From NCBI GenBank assembly GCA_026389365.1, contig JAPLHZ010000112.1, positions 1-44,781 on the forward strand: a DNA stretch of 44,781 nucleotides, read 5' to 3'. Position 1 is the stretch's first letter. Each line of letters starts with the position of its first letter. Under the pieces are notes generated by a model that saw nothing but the letters and a program-made list of their open reading frames with translations, was not told the DNA's origin and made no database searches. Made by a program: the position numbers and the translations under genes. Shown piece by piece: positions 1 through 10,686 of this stretch. This DNA is from Cyanobacteriota bacterium (lineage in GTDB: Bacteria > Cyanobacteriota > Cyanobacteriia > Leptolyngbyales > Leptolyngbyaceae).

Positions 1-1
1 A

Positions 2-121
2 GACCTTAACCGTATTGAAAACTGTTGGGCTTGGCTAAAATCTCGTATCCGTAAACTCCTAAGGGATTCACCTAATCTTCATGATGCTATAGACTCCGTT
101 CTTGCTCTTGCTGCGTCCTAA
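2..121 (+). mobile_element. IS630-family (DDE) transposase, C-terminal fragment cut by the window edge
   Basis: Frame 2 reads DLNRIENCWAWLKSRIRKLLRDSPNLHDAIDSVLALAAS*, typical of the IS630 DDE C-terminus (P/L-x-x-N-x-I-E-x-x-W). Confidence 0.8.
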
Positions 122-359
122 CTTCACTGGCTATAGCTATACCCTTTTCTAACTCGGAACCTGTTAGATGGTTCTGCGAGATCTCATAAGCATCTTTTTC
201 AGCATTCCATCTAGAGGGTAGCCGCTTGACTTCTGTAAAATCTCCATGAGCATCCAGAATCTGTGCGATCGCCTCAGCATCTTCAGCAGGTTTATCTAAG
301 TTACTAAAACCTGGTCCATCGTATATTTGGATACCAATAACAAGTGCATATCTGGTCAT
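122..359 (-). pseudogene. Caspase-like (peptidase C14) protein, N-terminal fragment truncated by the IS630 element
   Basis: MTRYALVIGIQIYDGPGFSNLDKPAEDAEAIAQILDAHGDFTEVKRLP...LTGSELEKGI matches the N-terminus of the caspase fold; the reading frame then runs into IS sequence and lacks the catalytic His/Cys half. Confidence 0.7.
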
Positions 360-504
360 GTGATCCGACTTCCATACAGAACGAGCAGATAATTGTGCCT
401 ACCCAGAGGTAACGTAAATATATTGTAGCTGAGTATAATAACCACGCCCACCTCTGTAAAATCCGCAAACTTTTCAAACTATTTTCTACAATCAAAGGTG
501 AAAC

Positions 505-870
505 ATGTCCGAACTCAAACGCCTCCTGATAGAAGATCAAGGCAAAGTGCTCGAAATCTATGTTGAGACTCCCCCTACCCCTGACCCTGAACGTCTTCCG
601 AACATAGGTAAGCGTCCTGGTGAAAAGGGTGCAACCGATGACGTTCTTCTAAAAATGGCAGAAGTCCAAGAGAAGATTCAAGCCTATGCCAACTTTGCGA
701 TCGGTGCCTTTCAACACCTCGGTGGAGCTGAAGTCGAGGAAATCACTCTGAAATTTGGCATCAAACTCGGCGGTAAAACGGGTATCATCTTTACCGAAGG
801 CTCCGCTGAAGGCGGCATGGAAATATCTGTAAAATGCAAATTTCCTAGCACTCCCCCTAAAGCCAAATAA
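505..870 (+). CDS. CU044_2847 / trypsin-co-occurring domain (trypco1)-like protein
   Basis: 121 aa ORF; C-terminal half AEVEEITLKFGIKLGGKTGIIFTEGSAEGGMEISVKCKF resembles trypco1; divergent from the caspase-like fragment. Confidence 0.6.
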   Translation: MSELKRLLIEDQGKVLEIYVETPPTPDPERLPNIGKRPGEKGATDDVLLKMAEVQEKIQAYANFAIGAFQHLGGAEVEEITLKFGIKLGGKTGIIFTEGSAEGGMEISVKCKFPSTPPKAK

Positions 871-1306
871 ATCTTCCTAAGATAAAGGCTGACAAACTGC
901 TGTAGTACTAAATCAGCCATGCTACAGCAGCAACATTCATGTTATTGGTTCGATCGCCTAACCCCTCACATTAAGACCGATCGCTCCACCACTCATTTCA
1001 ACCTTTGCAGGTACGCCATTTTCGATAAACTGAATCCTAAGCTCAGAATCAATCAATAGACTTAATCGGAAATAGGGTTTTGCTAATTTACAGCCCTCGC
1101 TAGGCAAGGCTTTGAATCTCTAAAAAACAATTTCCGATAATGTTTAATATTCCAACTCCGAGTAGTGAATGTTCTCTAGTTGCTAAAACATGTGTCGATC
1201 GGACTTCATGTCCAGCGATTCCGGCGTTAATTAAACAATTCCCGAGTTATGTTGTGGGATGATTTAGCAAATTGTGAATCTCAATCTCAGTGATACTTAA
1301 ACAGGT

Positions 1307-1329
1307 AAGGGAGAGGAGTCTCCCTTTTT
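1307..1329 (+). terminator. Rho-independent terminator-like hairpin
   Basis: aagggaga-ggag-tctccctt followed by ttttt. Confidence 0.5.
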
Positions 1330-1336
1330 AATTGAA

Positions 1337-1732
1337 TTACTTAGAAGAAGTTACATTTTTGCTGAGTAATTGCAATGCTGCGATCGCCCCTTGGGCATCT
1401 TTAGCCGCAATTTTTTTATTAGTGCTATCCATGCCGTCTTCGATCGCAGTATAAGTAGTTTTCGATTTAACTTTTACACCATCTTCAACTGTTTTCCAGG
1501 AATCTTCAAATTTTGCAAATTCAGTTTTGGCCAAATTAAAATTCTTCGCTTCGATCGCAGCTTTAGTTTTACCAATCACATCCTGCATTCCCGAAAAACC
1601 AGAGAGCTTTGCTACTTCAGTAGTCTTACTCGGTACGGTAGAGGATTGCTCGATGGGCTTTACTTCTGGACTGCTACAGCTTACTAAGGTCAAAACTGAA
1701 ATGCCCACTAAGAGAAATTGCAGCGATCGCAT
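1337..1732 (-). CDS. Putative lipoprotein of unknown function
   Basis: 131 aa, signal peptide with lipobox-like LTLVSCSS. Confidence 0.6.
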   Translation of the reverse strand: MRSLQFLLVGISVLTLVSCSSPEVKPIEQSSTVPSKTTEVAKLSGFSGMQDVIGKTKAAIEAKNFNLAKTEFAKFEDSWKTVEDGVKVKSKTTYTAIEDGMDSTNKKIAAKDAQGAIAALQLLSKNVTSSK

Positions 1733-1799
1733 TGTATTCTTCCTAAAAAAACGGCTCTATTAAGTATAAACTAAATGTGATTCAGTCCTCATAAGCAAT

Positions 1800-2087
1800 G
1801 TGTTGAGCGTCAATATGCATCTCAATCGAGCCTTTCGTAAATATCACAGAACCCTTGCGATCGTCCTTTGTTTGCCATTGTTATTAACTATTTTGACAGG
1901 AATGGCAACCACCATGAGCGAAGAATGGTCACTCAATTTTGGCGTGAGTCGGAGTTTTATTTTAAAATTGCATACGGGTGAAATTTTTCATTTACAAGGA
2001 TTTTATCCTATCTTAAATGGCTTGGGACTATTGGGGTTACTGATTACGGGTATTAGTATGTTACGAGTATTTCGCAAGACACTCTAG
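1800..2087 (+). CDS. Small PepSY-associated-type membrane protein
   Basis: RKYHRTLAIVLCLPLLLTILTGMA ... LKLHTGEIFHLQGFYPILNGLGLLGLLITGISM; two predicted TM helices. Confidence 0.65.
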   Translation: MLSVNMHLNRAFRKYHRTLAIVLCLPLLLTILTGMATTMSEEWSLNFGVSRSFILKLHTGEIFHLQGFYPILNGLGLLGLLITGISMLRVFRKTL

Positions 2088-2287
2088 TTTCGGAAACGTG
2101 TTCAATTGATTTAAATTTTTAGATGTAGACAAGAAAGTTGCACAATGCACCGATCGCACTGCATTAATTACGATCAGATCTGCTTTAATTCCAGAAAAAT
2201 GTTATTTCCTCATAAACTAATCCCCCAGAATCCGAAGTGGAAACTGAGGGACTATTCAAATCAGATCTTTAAATCAGAATTAAGTCA

Positions 2288-3754
2288 TCAAGCCAGAACC
2301 CAATCCACCAACGTCCGCACCCCGTAACCCGTTGCCCCCGTTGGATTGTAATCCTTATCCTTATCCGTCCAAACCGGACCCGCAACATCCATATGCGCCC
2401 AAGTGGTATCTTTAATATACTGTTTCAAAAACACCGCCGCAGTAATTGCCCCGCCCGTTCTTGCACCAATATTTTTCATATCTGCAATAGGAGACTTCAT
2501 ACTTTCAAAATAGGACTCTTCAAAGGGCATTTTCCATAGCTTTTCACCACTAGATTCCGCCGCCGCCATCAATTGATCCGCAAACGCATCATCAGGACTC
2601 CACAGCCCCGCAATGTCATTCCCCAATGCCACAACACAAGCTCCCGTCAAGGTGGCCAGATCTACGATCGCATCCACACCTAGCTTATCCGCATAGACCA
2701 ACGAATCGGCAAGCGTTAACCGACCTTCCGCATCTGTATTCATGATTTCAATGGTTTTCCCGTTCGACGCGGTGAGAATATCACCAGGCCGCATCGCATT
2801 GCCATTGATCATATTTTCGGTCACAGCACTAATGAAATGTACTTCCACATCAGGCTTCAATTGCGCGATCGCCTTTGCTGCCCCAAAAGTAGCACCCGCA
2901 CCGCCCATATCGGTTTTCATCATTTCAATTGATGACGCGCCGACTTTCAAATTCAAACCACCGGAATCAAACGTTAATCCTTTGCCTACGATCGCAACTC
3001 GTTTGCGCGGTGTTCCGGTAGGCTTGTAAATCATATGAATGAACTTTGGCGGAATGTCAGACGCTCTTGCGACTCCCAAAAATGCACCCATATTCAATGC
3101 TTCGCAATCAGCCTTTTCTAGGATTTTTAGCTCTAAACTATAGGTTTTAGCCAACTCGATAGCCATATCAGCAAACGTAACCGAATCAATTACATTGGCA
3201 GGCGCAGCAACCAGTTCACGGGCAAGGAATACACCAGAACAAATAATATTAGCTTTCTCGATCGCCGCTTCTTGTCCCACAAATCCAATCAAACTTGCAG
3301 ATTCAACAACAGTATTTTCGTCCTTTTCAGACTTAAAGCGCATGTCTTTATACAATGCTAATTCAATACCCTCTGCGATCGCTTGAACTGTCCCCGCAGG
3401 ATTACTATTCACAACTGGCAGCGAAACACCGATAGTCTTACATTTCTCACGACGAGCAGCCTTCGCCATATTTCCGGCAACTTTACGAATGGCTTCAAAT
3501 TTCAATTTGTCGGATTTACCCAAGCCAAATATCATTAGCTTTTTAAAGCCCATGCCCATTACTCGCGTCGCAATGCTACTACCCGATTTGCCTTTGAAAT
3601 CAGCTTCCTTAATGATCTCCGAAACTAAACCGGAAAGCTTCGCATCCAACGCTTTCAAATCTTCAGTCAATTCAAGCGTATCTTCAAACAATCCGATCGC
3701 CAATCCTTCTCCAGAAAAATCAACCAATGAATCATTAATTCCTAAAATCTTCAT
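2288..3754 (-). CDS. pepA: Leucyl aminopeptidase (M17)
   Basis: 488 aa; [14 protein letters not shown] signature and full-length M17 architecture. Confidence 0.95.
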   Translation of the reverse strand: MKILGINDSLVDFSGEGLAIGLFEDTLELTEDLKALDAKLSGLVSEIIKEADFKGKSGSSIATRVMGMGFKKLMIFGLGKSDKLKFEAIRKVAGNMAKAARREKCKTIGVSLPVVNSNPAGTVQAIAEGIELALYKDMRFKSEKDENTVVESASLIGFVGQEAAIEKANIICSGVFLARELVAAPANVIDSVTFADMAIELAKTYSLELKILEKADCEALNMGAFLGVARASDIPPKFIHMIYKPTGTPRKRVAIVGKGLTFDSGGLNLKVGASSIEMMKTDMGGAGATFGAAKAIAQLKPDVEVHFISAVTENMINGNAMRPGDILTASNGKTIEIMNTDAEGRLTLADSLVYADKLGVDAIVDLATLTGACVVALGNDIAGLWSPDDAFADQLMAAAESSGEKLWKMPFEESYFESMKSPIADMKNIGARTGGAITAAVFLKQYIKDTTWAHMDVAGPVWTDKDKDYNPTGATGYGVRTLVDWVLA

Positions 3755-3799
3755 GCGTCAGCCCAACTATTACAACTTGCGATTATCTTTATTGTAAGT

Positions 3800-5278
3800 T
3801 TATTTATGGCGAATGTGTTCATAGACATCAGCATAACGCTTCCCAGATGCCGCCCATGAATAATCAGCACGCATTCCCTGAATGGCTAACTCTCGAAATT
3901 TCGCAGGATTCAGGAAATACAAATCTAATGCCCGCCCCATAGCCGATTCCAGCGCAATAGTATCTGATTGATAAAATACAAACCCATTGCGTTCACTAAT
4001 AGGCCGAGTTTCTTCATAATCCCAATCAAATACCGTATTGACCAATCCACCTACCCCGCGCACGATCGGCACCATGCCATATCGTAATCCAATTACTTGA
4101 GTCAACCCACAAGGCTCAAAATTACTGGGAATCACAATCATATCCGCACCCGCATAAATCAAATGCGACAGCTCTTCATTAAATCCAAGTTCTAAATGAC
4201 AATCTGGATTATCATTCAATAGCTTTTTTTCGGCCCGAAATAAGTCATCAATCCCTGATTCTGTCGCAGAACCTAATAATACAAATTGAGCACCTCGGTC
4301 CAAGGCATAATGAATAGCATGGCTGACTAAATGTACCCCTTTCTGTTCATCCAATCGTCCAATAAAAGCCACGATCGGTTTTGTCTCATCATCCGCCAGC
4401 ATCAAGCGATCGCGCAGCGCTTTTTTCGCCAACCGTTTCCCATCAAAATCATCCGCAGAATATGAAATTGGTAGATAAATATCGTCTTCGGGATTCCACA
4501 TCACATAGTCAATCCCATTCAAAATCCCACCAAATTTAGATTGCTTGATTTCAAGAGTATGCCCAAGTCCACAACTAATATTAGTATGCCGCGCTTCCCA
4601 GGCATGATGAGGCGAGACGGTATTGACATAGTTTGAATAATTGATTCCGGCCTTCATGAAATTAATAGCAAAAGGATTAAAATTATCTTGAATCCGATCG
4701 TACTGCAAATAATAATCAGGACGATTTAGCCCCGTCGCCTGCAATGCCTGCACTCCAGAAATACCTTGGTGTTTAAAATTATGAATAGTGTAACAAATAC
4801 GCTGATTTTCCATCCCATGATAAGCATATATTTCATACAACATCACCGGAATCAATCCAGTTTGCCAATCATGACAATGAATTACATCAGGACGCTTATT
4901 GCTCACCAACAAGAATTCTAATGCCGCTTTACTAAAGAAGGCAAATCGCATTGGATCATCATTTGAGCCATAATACAACCCTCGATTGAAATAGTTCTCT
5001 TCGGAATGTGGCTCAATGAAAAAACATAGCGCAGTATAGACCCATCCGCAATGGACTGTACATCTCACAATCCCACCATTCCAAGGCACTTGCAAATCTT
5101 TGTAGGCTGTATGTAATCCCCAAATATGGTCATAACGCATACAATCATACTTTGGCAAAATCAATTCAACAGTATGACCTTGAATTGCCAATTCCCGACT
5201 TAGCCCATATACAACATCTCCTAGCCCCCCAGCTTTAATAACAGGCGCACATTCCGAAGCAATTTGCACTATATACAT
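3800..5278 (-). CDS. glgA: Glycogen synthase (GT5)
   Basis: 492 aa; N-terminal KAGGLGDV motif, VIHCHDWQTGLIP, GT5 C-terminal PSNFEPCGLTQ. Confidence 0.95.
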   Translation of the reverse strand: MYIVQIASECAPVIKAGGLGDVVYGLSRELAIQGHTVELILPKYDCMRYDHIWGLHTAYKDLQVPWNGGIVRCTVHCGWVYTALCFFIEPHSEENYFNRGLYYGSNDDPMRFAFFSKAALEFLLVSNKRPDVIHCHDWQTGLIPVMLYEIYAYHGMENQRICYTIHNFKHQGISGVQALQATGLNRPDYYLQYDRIQDNFNPFAINFMKAGINYSNYVNTVSPHHAWEARHTNISCGLGHTLEIKQSKFGGILNGIDYVMWNPEDDIYLPISYSADDFDGKRLAKKALRDRLMLADDETKPIVAFIGRLDEQKGVHLVSHAIHYALDRGAQFVLLGSATESGIDDLFRAEKKLLNDNPDCHLELGFNEELSHLIYAGADMIVIPSNFEPCGLTQVIGLRYGMVPIVRGVGGLVNTVFDWDYEETRPISERNGFVFYQSDTIALESAMGRALDLYFLNPAKFRELAIQGMRADYSWAASGKRYADVYEHIRHK

Positions 5279-5336
5279 ATTGAGTATCTCAACCTAAATA
5301 ATTCTAATTAAACATTCTCTAATTTAAACAAATCTT

Positions 5337-5879
5337 TTATTCAGACGGTATCGGTTCAGCCGCAGGCTTTGTCACACCCAATCGAACCTCAGAACAAAAT
5401 GCGATCGTAGTGCTGCCATCAGAACGATTAGTTTTGGTATGTCTCAGCCGTACATTCTCACTTTCAAACCAAATTCGCTCTACCGTCACGGTCCCATCTG
5501 CTTCAGTTCTAAACGTAATTTCGTCCCCCTCAGCAAACGAATATTCGCTATAGGGCACCGCCACCCCAAAATATCCGATCGAACGATACATCCGCCCTAC
5601 CGTCAAATCACCCGTCGCCACCATCACTAGCGATCCTTTTTGATTCTTAGTCTCGCCTTCAATATAGCCATCCCACTCCACTCTCGCCGCGCCCAATACC
5701 TGACTCAATCTCACCCCCTGCTTCTCACAAAGGGTCGCAATTGCTGCATCATCCGGCTCCAGCAATACCATCTGTAAAGTGGACTTACCGCTCTGCTGTG
5801 TGGTGCTGTCAATGTGGTGGCTACTTTTAATCGACGACCACTTCCCAGATGACTGCTGGAAAAACTCCCGAATATCCAT
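5337..5879 (-). CDS. Phycobiliprotein lyase, CpcS/CpeS (CpcU-like) family
   Basis: 180 aa; MDIREFFQQSSGKWSSIKSSHH N-terminus and ERIWFESENVRLRHT C-terminal motif typical of CpcS/CpcU lyases. Confidence 0.85.
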   Translation of the reverse strand: MDIREFFQQSSGKWSSIKSSHHIDSTTQQSGKSTLQMVLLEPDDAAIATLCEKQGVRLSQVLGAARVEWDGYIEGETKNQKGSLVMVATGDLTVGRMYRSIGYFGVAVPYSEYSFAEGDEITFRTEADGTVTVERIWFESENVRLRHTKTNRSDGSTTIAFCSEVRLGVTKPAAEPIPSE

Positions 5880-6060
5880 GAATCTTACTGAGTCCCATGA
5901 CTGAATTAAATTTCCTACGCCTCATTCTACGGGAGAGCGTGACGTTAGGGGAGATCTCTTGGGCAAGAGCGATCGTTTTCGGCACAAACCACCCGCGAAT
6001 AAATGATTCTGTTTGCGAGTGGATTGTCGCGTAATATTTTTCTTAGAAGCCGCCTAAGAA

Positions 6061-6993
6061 CTAGATGCTCTTTGATCTACGGCGCTTCCAGCCAACAGTA
6101 GCAACACCAGCAAGACTCAACAAGACTCCAGGTTCAGGAACATGTTTGATTGCGGGAGGACCAGCTAAGATGACCTCGTAGTTTCCAGTGTGAGAAACTT
6201 TATCGCCACGTTCAGTTAAACCGGATTCTGTTGCCTTGAAGGAATAACCATAATCAGTCAAACCATTATAGGTATACTTAAATACCTCACTCGCTTGAAT
6301 GGTTTTCGTATTCAATTCGTCCTTTGCAGACCTCAATTGGGCTTGCTCTTTAATCACAACTTTGTCTGTAGATTTGATGTTTAAATATTGATCGATAGAC
6401 TTCGTAAAGAGTGAATTTGCATTATAGTGTCCTGCCAAACCAATACTGACATCACCCTCTGGGGATTGATTTACGTAGGAAAGATTTGGATCGCTAAAGC
6501 GCTGAAAACCACCATTGCTCTTAAAAATGTTGAATAACGATGTTCCCACAGGAGATAACGCCAATGCTTCAAATCCGTTGTTCGTCAATGCTTGGTCAAA
6601 CCAATATTTTCCAAAGGTCTTATTGCTCCCTTTGTATGCGGCTGTATCCCAATCGGATTGCGTTAAGCTGCTAATCCCGATCGCCCGACCACCGATCGTT
6701 CCATTCAAGGTCGTTGTTTTAGTGAAATCAAATCCCGCCTTTTCGCTGCTTGCGGCCAGTTCAACGTTACCCGTCGGCGATGCTGCGTTACCACTGAGGA
6801 TGGTCTGTAATGATGCGGTGGGATTTACATAGGTCTCCGTTGCATTGGAGTCATAAAGAAGATAGTCCGTCGGAGCGGAGCCACCGATCGAAACATTTTT
6901 GATGCCAGTAGCGTAGGCGGGTGCAAGGGTAATGGCGCTTATTCCAGAGGCTAGGATCGTGGTGAGTAGAGCTTGATGAAGCAAATGAGTCAT
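6061..6993 (-). CDS. PEP-CTERM sorting domain protein (secreted)
   Basis: Signal peptide and C-terminal VPEPGVLLSLAGVATVGWKRRRSKSI. Confidence 0.9.
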   Translation of the reverse strand: MTHLLHQALLTTILASGISAITLAPAYATGIKNVSIGGSAPTDYLLYDSNATETYVNPTASLQTILSGNAASPTGNVELAASSEKAGFDFTKTTTLNGTIGGRAIGISSLTQSDWDTAAYKGSNKTFGKYWFDQALTNNGFEALALSPVGTSLFNIFKSNGGFQRFSDPNLSYVNQSPEGDVSIGLAGHYNANSLFTKSIDQYLNIKSTDKVVIKEQAQLRSAKDELNTKTIQASEVFKYTYNGLTDYGYSFKATESGLTERGDKVSHTGNYEVILAGPPAIKHVPEPGVLLSLAGVATVGWKRRRSKSI

Positions 6994-7171
6994 GGTAGGA
7001 AGTCCTAAGGGGTCAGATGAAGTGTCAGCATTATTCCAATGATCGACTTTATTTAATTGTTCCTTAGTACAATAGCGGATCGCCTCCTGAATGCTACGGA
7101 AGCCTGCATGAAGATTGAGTTAAGAGAATCAACTTTTATACAAACTTCAGACGAAGACGATCGCGCTAAGC

Positions 7172-8971
7172 CTACAGAGCGTCTTTGACCCATTGACTAA
7201 TGGTGCTAACGACATCCCCGATCGCAATTTCCTGCGCAGTTTTTGTCGCCCGAATCACCACTTCGACCTTGCCATCTTTCAGCGCTTTCCCTGTGACAAT
7301 ACGGAAGGGAATTCCCACTAACTCCGAATCCTTAAACTTTACGCCTGCTCGTTCATCACGATCGTCCAATAAAGTCTCGACCCCTGCTGCATTTAGATCC
7401 CCATAGATTTTTTCCGCTGCGGCCATTTGAACTTCGTCATTTACATTCGGAACAACAACGATCGCATGGTAGGGGGCGATCGCAACTGGCCAAATGATAC
7501 CGTCTTTATCATAGGACTGTTCTACCGCAGATTGAGCTAAGCGGGAAACCCCGATGCCATAGCAGCCCATAACAAAGGGTTTTTCTTCACCTTGTTCGCT
7601 GGTAAAGGTCGCATTCATGGCTTCAGAATATTTGGTCCCAAGCTGGAAAATATGCCCAACTTCAATGCCCCGTGCCGTTTGCAATATTTGGCTGTTGTCA
7701 TGATGGGCACGATCGCCAGCAACTGCTTTACGAATATCGACAACTAGGGGCAGTGTAAATTCCGTTCCCCAATTTGCGCCGACTACGTGATAGTTTACTT
7801 CGTCCGCACCTGTGACAAAATTTTTCAATGCGGCAGCGGTATGATCTGCCAAGCGAATGAACTTGGGTGAAATCGTCTCACTGCCCTGAATGTAGTCATC
7901 GGCGATCGCAGGGGAAATATATCCTAAGGGTAATGCTTTTGCTAGCCATTTGGCCTGGGCTTCTTCATCAGGAACCACAAGACCAATGACAGTCGTGGCT
8001 TTGTAATTCGGCGCAAGTTTAGTCAATTCATTTTGCAATTTAACTTCATTTACATCCTGATCACCGCGCAAGGAAACAATAGCAGCAGCCGTTATTCCAC
8101 TATCAAATGTCACTTGATACAATACATTTTTCAGAACAGTTGTGGGCGAGCATTTAAGCACTTTACATACTTTGACGATCGCATTAGTCCCAATGGTTTC
8201 ACGTTTTTCGTAGGTGGTATATTGCGAAATTTCAGCGACGACGGGAAGTGCGATCGCTTTCTCTACATTGGCCGCATATTGCCCATCGTCGGTATAGAGA
8301 ACTTCGTCTTCACCCGCTTCAGCCAACACCATAAATTCCTGGGAGCCAGAGCCACCGATCGCACCGGAATCGGCATCAACCGCCCGAAATTCTAAGCCAC
8401 TTCGACGGAAAATATTGCAATAAGCCTCATGCATCCGCGCATAAGTTTCTTTGAGACTCACTTCATCGACATGAAATGAATAGGAGTCTTTCATGATGAA
8501 TTCGCGTCCACGCATCAAACCAAACCGAGGCCGAATCTCATCGCGAAACTTGGTTTGAATTTGATACAGATTCACTGGAAGCTGACGGTACGATCGCACC
8601 ATATCCCGTGCAACCGCAGTGATCACCTCTTCGTGGGTAGGACCGAGGCCAACTTCGCGACCTTGACGATCGGTCAAGGAAAACATGATTCCTTCAGCCT
8701 TGGTGTAAGTATCCCAGCGCCCAGACTCTTGCCAAAGCTCAGCGGGTTGAAGCTGTGGCATGAGTAATTCTTGAGCACCAGCGGCATTCATCTCTTCGCG
8801 AACAATGGCGCTAACTTTCTGTAGCACTCGCCACATCAGCGGCATATAAGTATAAAGACCACTCCCAATGCGACGAATGTATCCTGCTCGCACCAAGAGT
8901 TTGTGGCTAGGAATTTCTGCATCTGCGGGATCTTCCCGCAGTGTGACAAATAACATTTTAGAAAGTCGCAT
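7172..8971 (-). CDS. proS: Prolyl-tRNA synthetase
   Basis: ORF 7172..9022; conserved start is probably the internal Met [19 protein letters not shown] at 8971; class II motifs [26 protein letters not shown]. Confidence 0.95.
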   Translation of the reverse strand: MRLSKMLFVTLREDPADAEIPSHKLLVRAGYIRRIGSGLYTYMPLMWRVLQKVSAIVREEMNAAGAQELLMPQLQPAELWQESGRWDTYTKAEGIMFSLTDRQGREVGLGPTHEEVITAVARDMVRSYRQLPVNLYQIQTKFRDEIRPRFGLMRGREFIMKDSYSFHVDEVSLKETYARMHEAYCNIFRRSGLEFRAVDADSGAIGGSGSQEFMVLAEAGEDEVLYTDDGQYAANVEKAIALPVVAEISQYTTYEKRETIGTNAIVKVCKVLKCSPTTVLKNVLYQVTFDSGITAAAIVSLRGDQDVNEVKLQNELTKLAPNYKATTVIGLVVPDEEAQAKWLAKALPLGYISPAIADDYIQGSETISPKFIRLADHTAAALKNFVTGADEVNYHVVGANWGTEFTLPLVVDIRKAVAGDRAHHDNSQILQTARGIEVGHIFQLGTKYSEAMNATFTSEQGEEKPFVMGCYGIGVSRLAQSAVEQSYDKDGIIWPVAIAPYHAIVVVPNVNDEVQMAAAEKIYGDLNAAGVETLLDDRDERAGVKFKDSELVGIPFRIVTGKALKDGKVEVVIRATKTAQEIAIGDVVSTISQWVKDAL

Positions 8972-9039
8972 TAGGTGCCCATCACTCTTTAAACCGTTAT
9001 TCAGTTTAAAGGAACAGGCCACTAAATTTACGCTTAAGT

Positions 9040-9495
9040 TTACGCTTTGGTAAAAATCTTCCCATCCTTAACCGTTACGGCATAGCTCGCGAGAGGTTTA
9101 TCGGCTGGGCCTTTCAGCACTTTGCCACTATCATCAAAACTGGCCCCATGACAAGGACAGACGAATTGCTTAGTTTCAGCATTCCACGGCGTGATGCAAC
9201 CTTTGTGAGTGCAGGTTGGATTGACGGCGACAATCGACTCTGGCTTTGATGGATTACCGCTAATCGCAAAGGGTTTGCCATCAATTTTGCCTTCAAAAGG
9301 AATCCCAGGTTTTAAATCTGTCAGCGAGGCAATAGGACGCATGGCAGCACCGTCTTCAGGCAATACACCGGGAACTGGTAAGGCGCTGGGTGTGGGGTTG
9401 GTTGTCACACTGGAGGAACAAGCAGCAAGCGCAACGGGCAATGAAGTCGCAAGTAAGCCAGCCCCAGCCCAAGTCATAAATTCACGACGATTCAT
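9040..9495 (-). CDS. Rieske 2Fe-2S protein with Tat/lipoprotein-type signal
   Basis: [29 protein letters not shown] and CTHKGC...CPCHGASFD. Confidence 0.9.
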   Translation of the reverse strand: MNRREFMTWAGAGLLATSLPVALAACSSSVTTNPTPSALPVPGVLPEDGAAMRPIASLTDLKPGIPFEGKIDGKPFAISGNPSKPESIVAVNPTCTHKGCITPWNAETKQFVCPCHGASFDDSGKVLKGPADKPLASYAVTVKDGKIFTKA

Positions 9496-9578
9496 AATTT
9501 AAGTCTCTCTAGATCAATAGTAATTACTCAGGCGGGGATAGACGAAGTGAAATCGCCTATGAATAATTGAATGAGTAG

Positions 9579-9636
9579 ATCCCAACTATTATGTCCCTGT
9601 CTGCGCAAGAGTGCATCCCAACTATTATGTCCCTGT
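9579..9636. repeat. Two 22-bp direct repeats, 36-bp period
   Basis: atcccaactattatgtccctgt at 9579-9600 and 9615-9636. Confidence 0.9.
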
Positions 9637-9667
9637 GTTATCAACTTGTGCAAGGTGCAAGGTTGAT

Positions 9668-9905
9668 AACTATCTACGAATACGACAGAAGCTTTCGACC
9701 CCCGATTCTGAGCGGAACCCACCCGATATCCTCTATTTCAATTTCCTCATCCGAATATCCCGTTCTGCTTGATTATTATCAAAAGGAAGGTTGAAGTTAT
9801 GGATGAATCGTAAAACTGAATCTTGGTGGGACTTCAATCGGTCTAATAAGTTTTTTGGTTTACTCTGCTTTTCACGACCTTTAGATTTTTGGGCATTCTC
9901 TAGTA
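9668..9905 (-). pseudogene. IS66-family transposase relic (C-terminal piece, frame broken near 9733)
   Basis: [54 protein letters not shown] in one frame, continued as RISGGFRSESGVESFCRIR in another. Confidence 0.85.
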
Positions 9906-9950
9906 TGAGACTGTGCAAAATTTTGTGAAATCTACTATACTGTAATGCAA

Positions 9951-9962
9951 GTAAGCACTTAC
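9951..9962. promoter_or_regulatory. Candidate TetR-type operator upstream of tetR
   Basis: gtaag-ca-cttac inverted repeat 32 bp before the predicted tetR start. Confidence 0.45.
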
Positions 9963-9993
9963 ATGATTTTATTGCTTTAAAAAGGGGTTTCCA

Positions 9994-10608
9994 TTGAACC
10001 AGCGCACCGCTCAAACGCGCGATCGGTTACTCAAGGCGGCAGTTGAGGTGTTTTCCAGCGCCGGAATTGCCGGAGCAACCACCCGTGAGATTGCGCGGGT
10101 AGCGGCGGTTAACGAAGTCACATTATTTCGCCACTTCCAGAGCAAAGAGCAGCTATTAAGCGCAGTAGCCGAGCACATCACGACAGCCCAAGCAACGGTA
10201 TTCGCCGATCAAGCCGATCAATCAGAATGGACCGAGGATCTAACAATAGCTTTAGGTCGCTACGCTCGGTTCCATGACGAGATTTTGGAAGAATATTCAG
10301 CCTTGATACGAATGTTTATTGGGGAGGCCGATCGACATCCTAATGAAGCACTGCAAGTCTTACCGCAGTATTTCATGCCGCTACGGGTCAAGTTGATTGA
10401 TTATCTCCAAGGCTGCATTACCCAAGGCCGCGTGCGTGCTGATCTGGATTTGCTCTTAGCGGTTGATCAATTCACGGGGATGCTGCTCGCCGGGATGTTG
10501 CGTCGCTGTGTAATTCCGGTCGATCGAGGATATGGGCACGATCGCTATGTCGAAAGCTGTGTCGATTTATTTGTACAGCATATTCAGGTCAGACATGATC
10601 GGGCCTAA
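9994..10608 (+). CDS. TetR/AcrR-family transcriptional regulator
   Basis: [54 protein letters not shown] start. Confidence 0.9.
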   Translation: MNQRTAQTRDRLLKAAVEVFSSAGIAGATTREIARVAAVNEVTLFRHFQSKEQLLSAVAEHITTAQATVFADQADQSEWTEDLTIALGRYARFHDEILEEYSALIRMFIGEADRHPNEALQVLPQYFMPLRVKLIDYLQGCITQGRVRADLDLLLAVDQFTGMLLAGMLRRCVIPVDRGYGHDRYVESCVDLFVQHIQVRHDRA

Positions 10609-10642
10609 ATTTTCGGGCCTAAATTTTCGGGCTTAAATTTTC
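10601..10642. repeat. 14-bp tandem repeat x3 spanning the tetR stop codon
   Basis: gggcctaaattttc, gggcctaaattttc, gggcttaaattttc. Confidence 0.95.
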
Positions 10643-10686
10643 GGATTATTCCCAACAAGTGTTTCAGTTAGATATCGGAAAATACC

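Noticed and set aside
1370-1687. Plus-strand ORFs at 1370 and 1527 opposite the lipoprotein gene
   Set aside because: The minus-strand frame has a signal peptide/lipobox and is the better candidate.
8033-8395. 120-aa plus-strand ORF antisense to proS
   Set aside because: Shadow ORF within a universally conserved gene.
9579-9636. Possible CRISPR array
   Set aside because: Only two repeats with a 14-bp spacer and no cas genes in the window.
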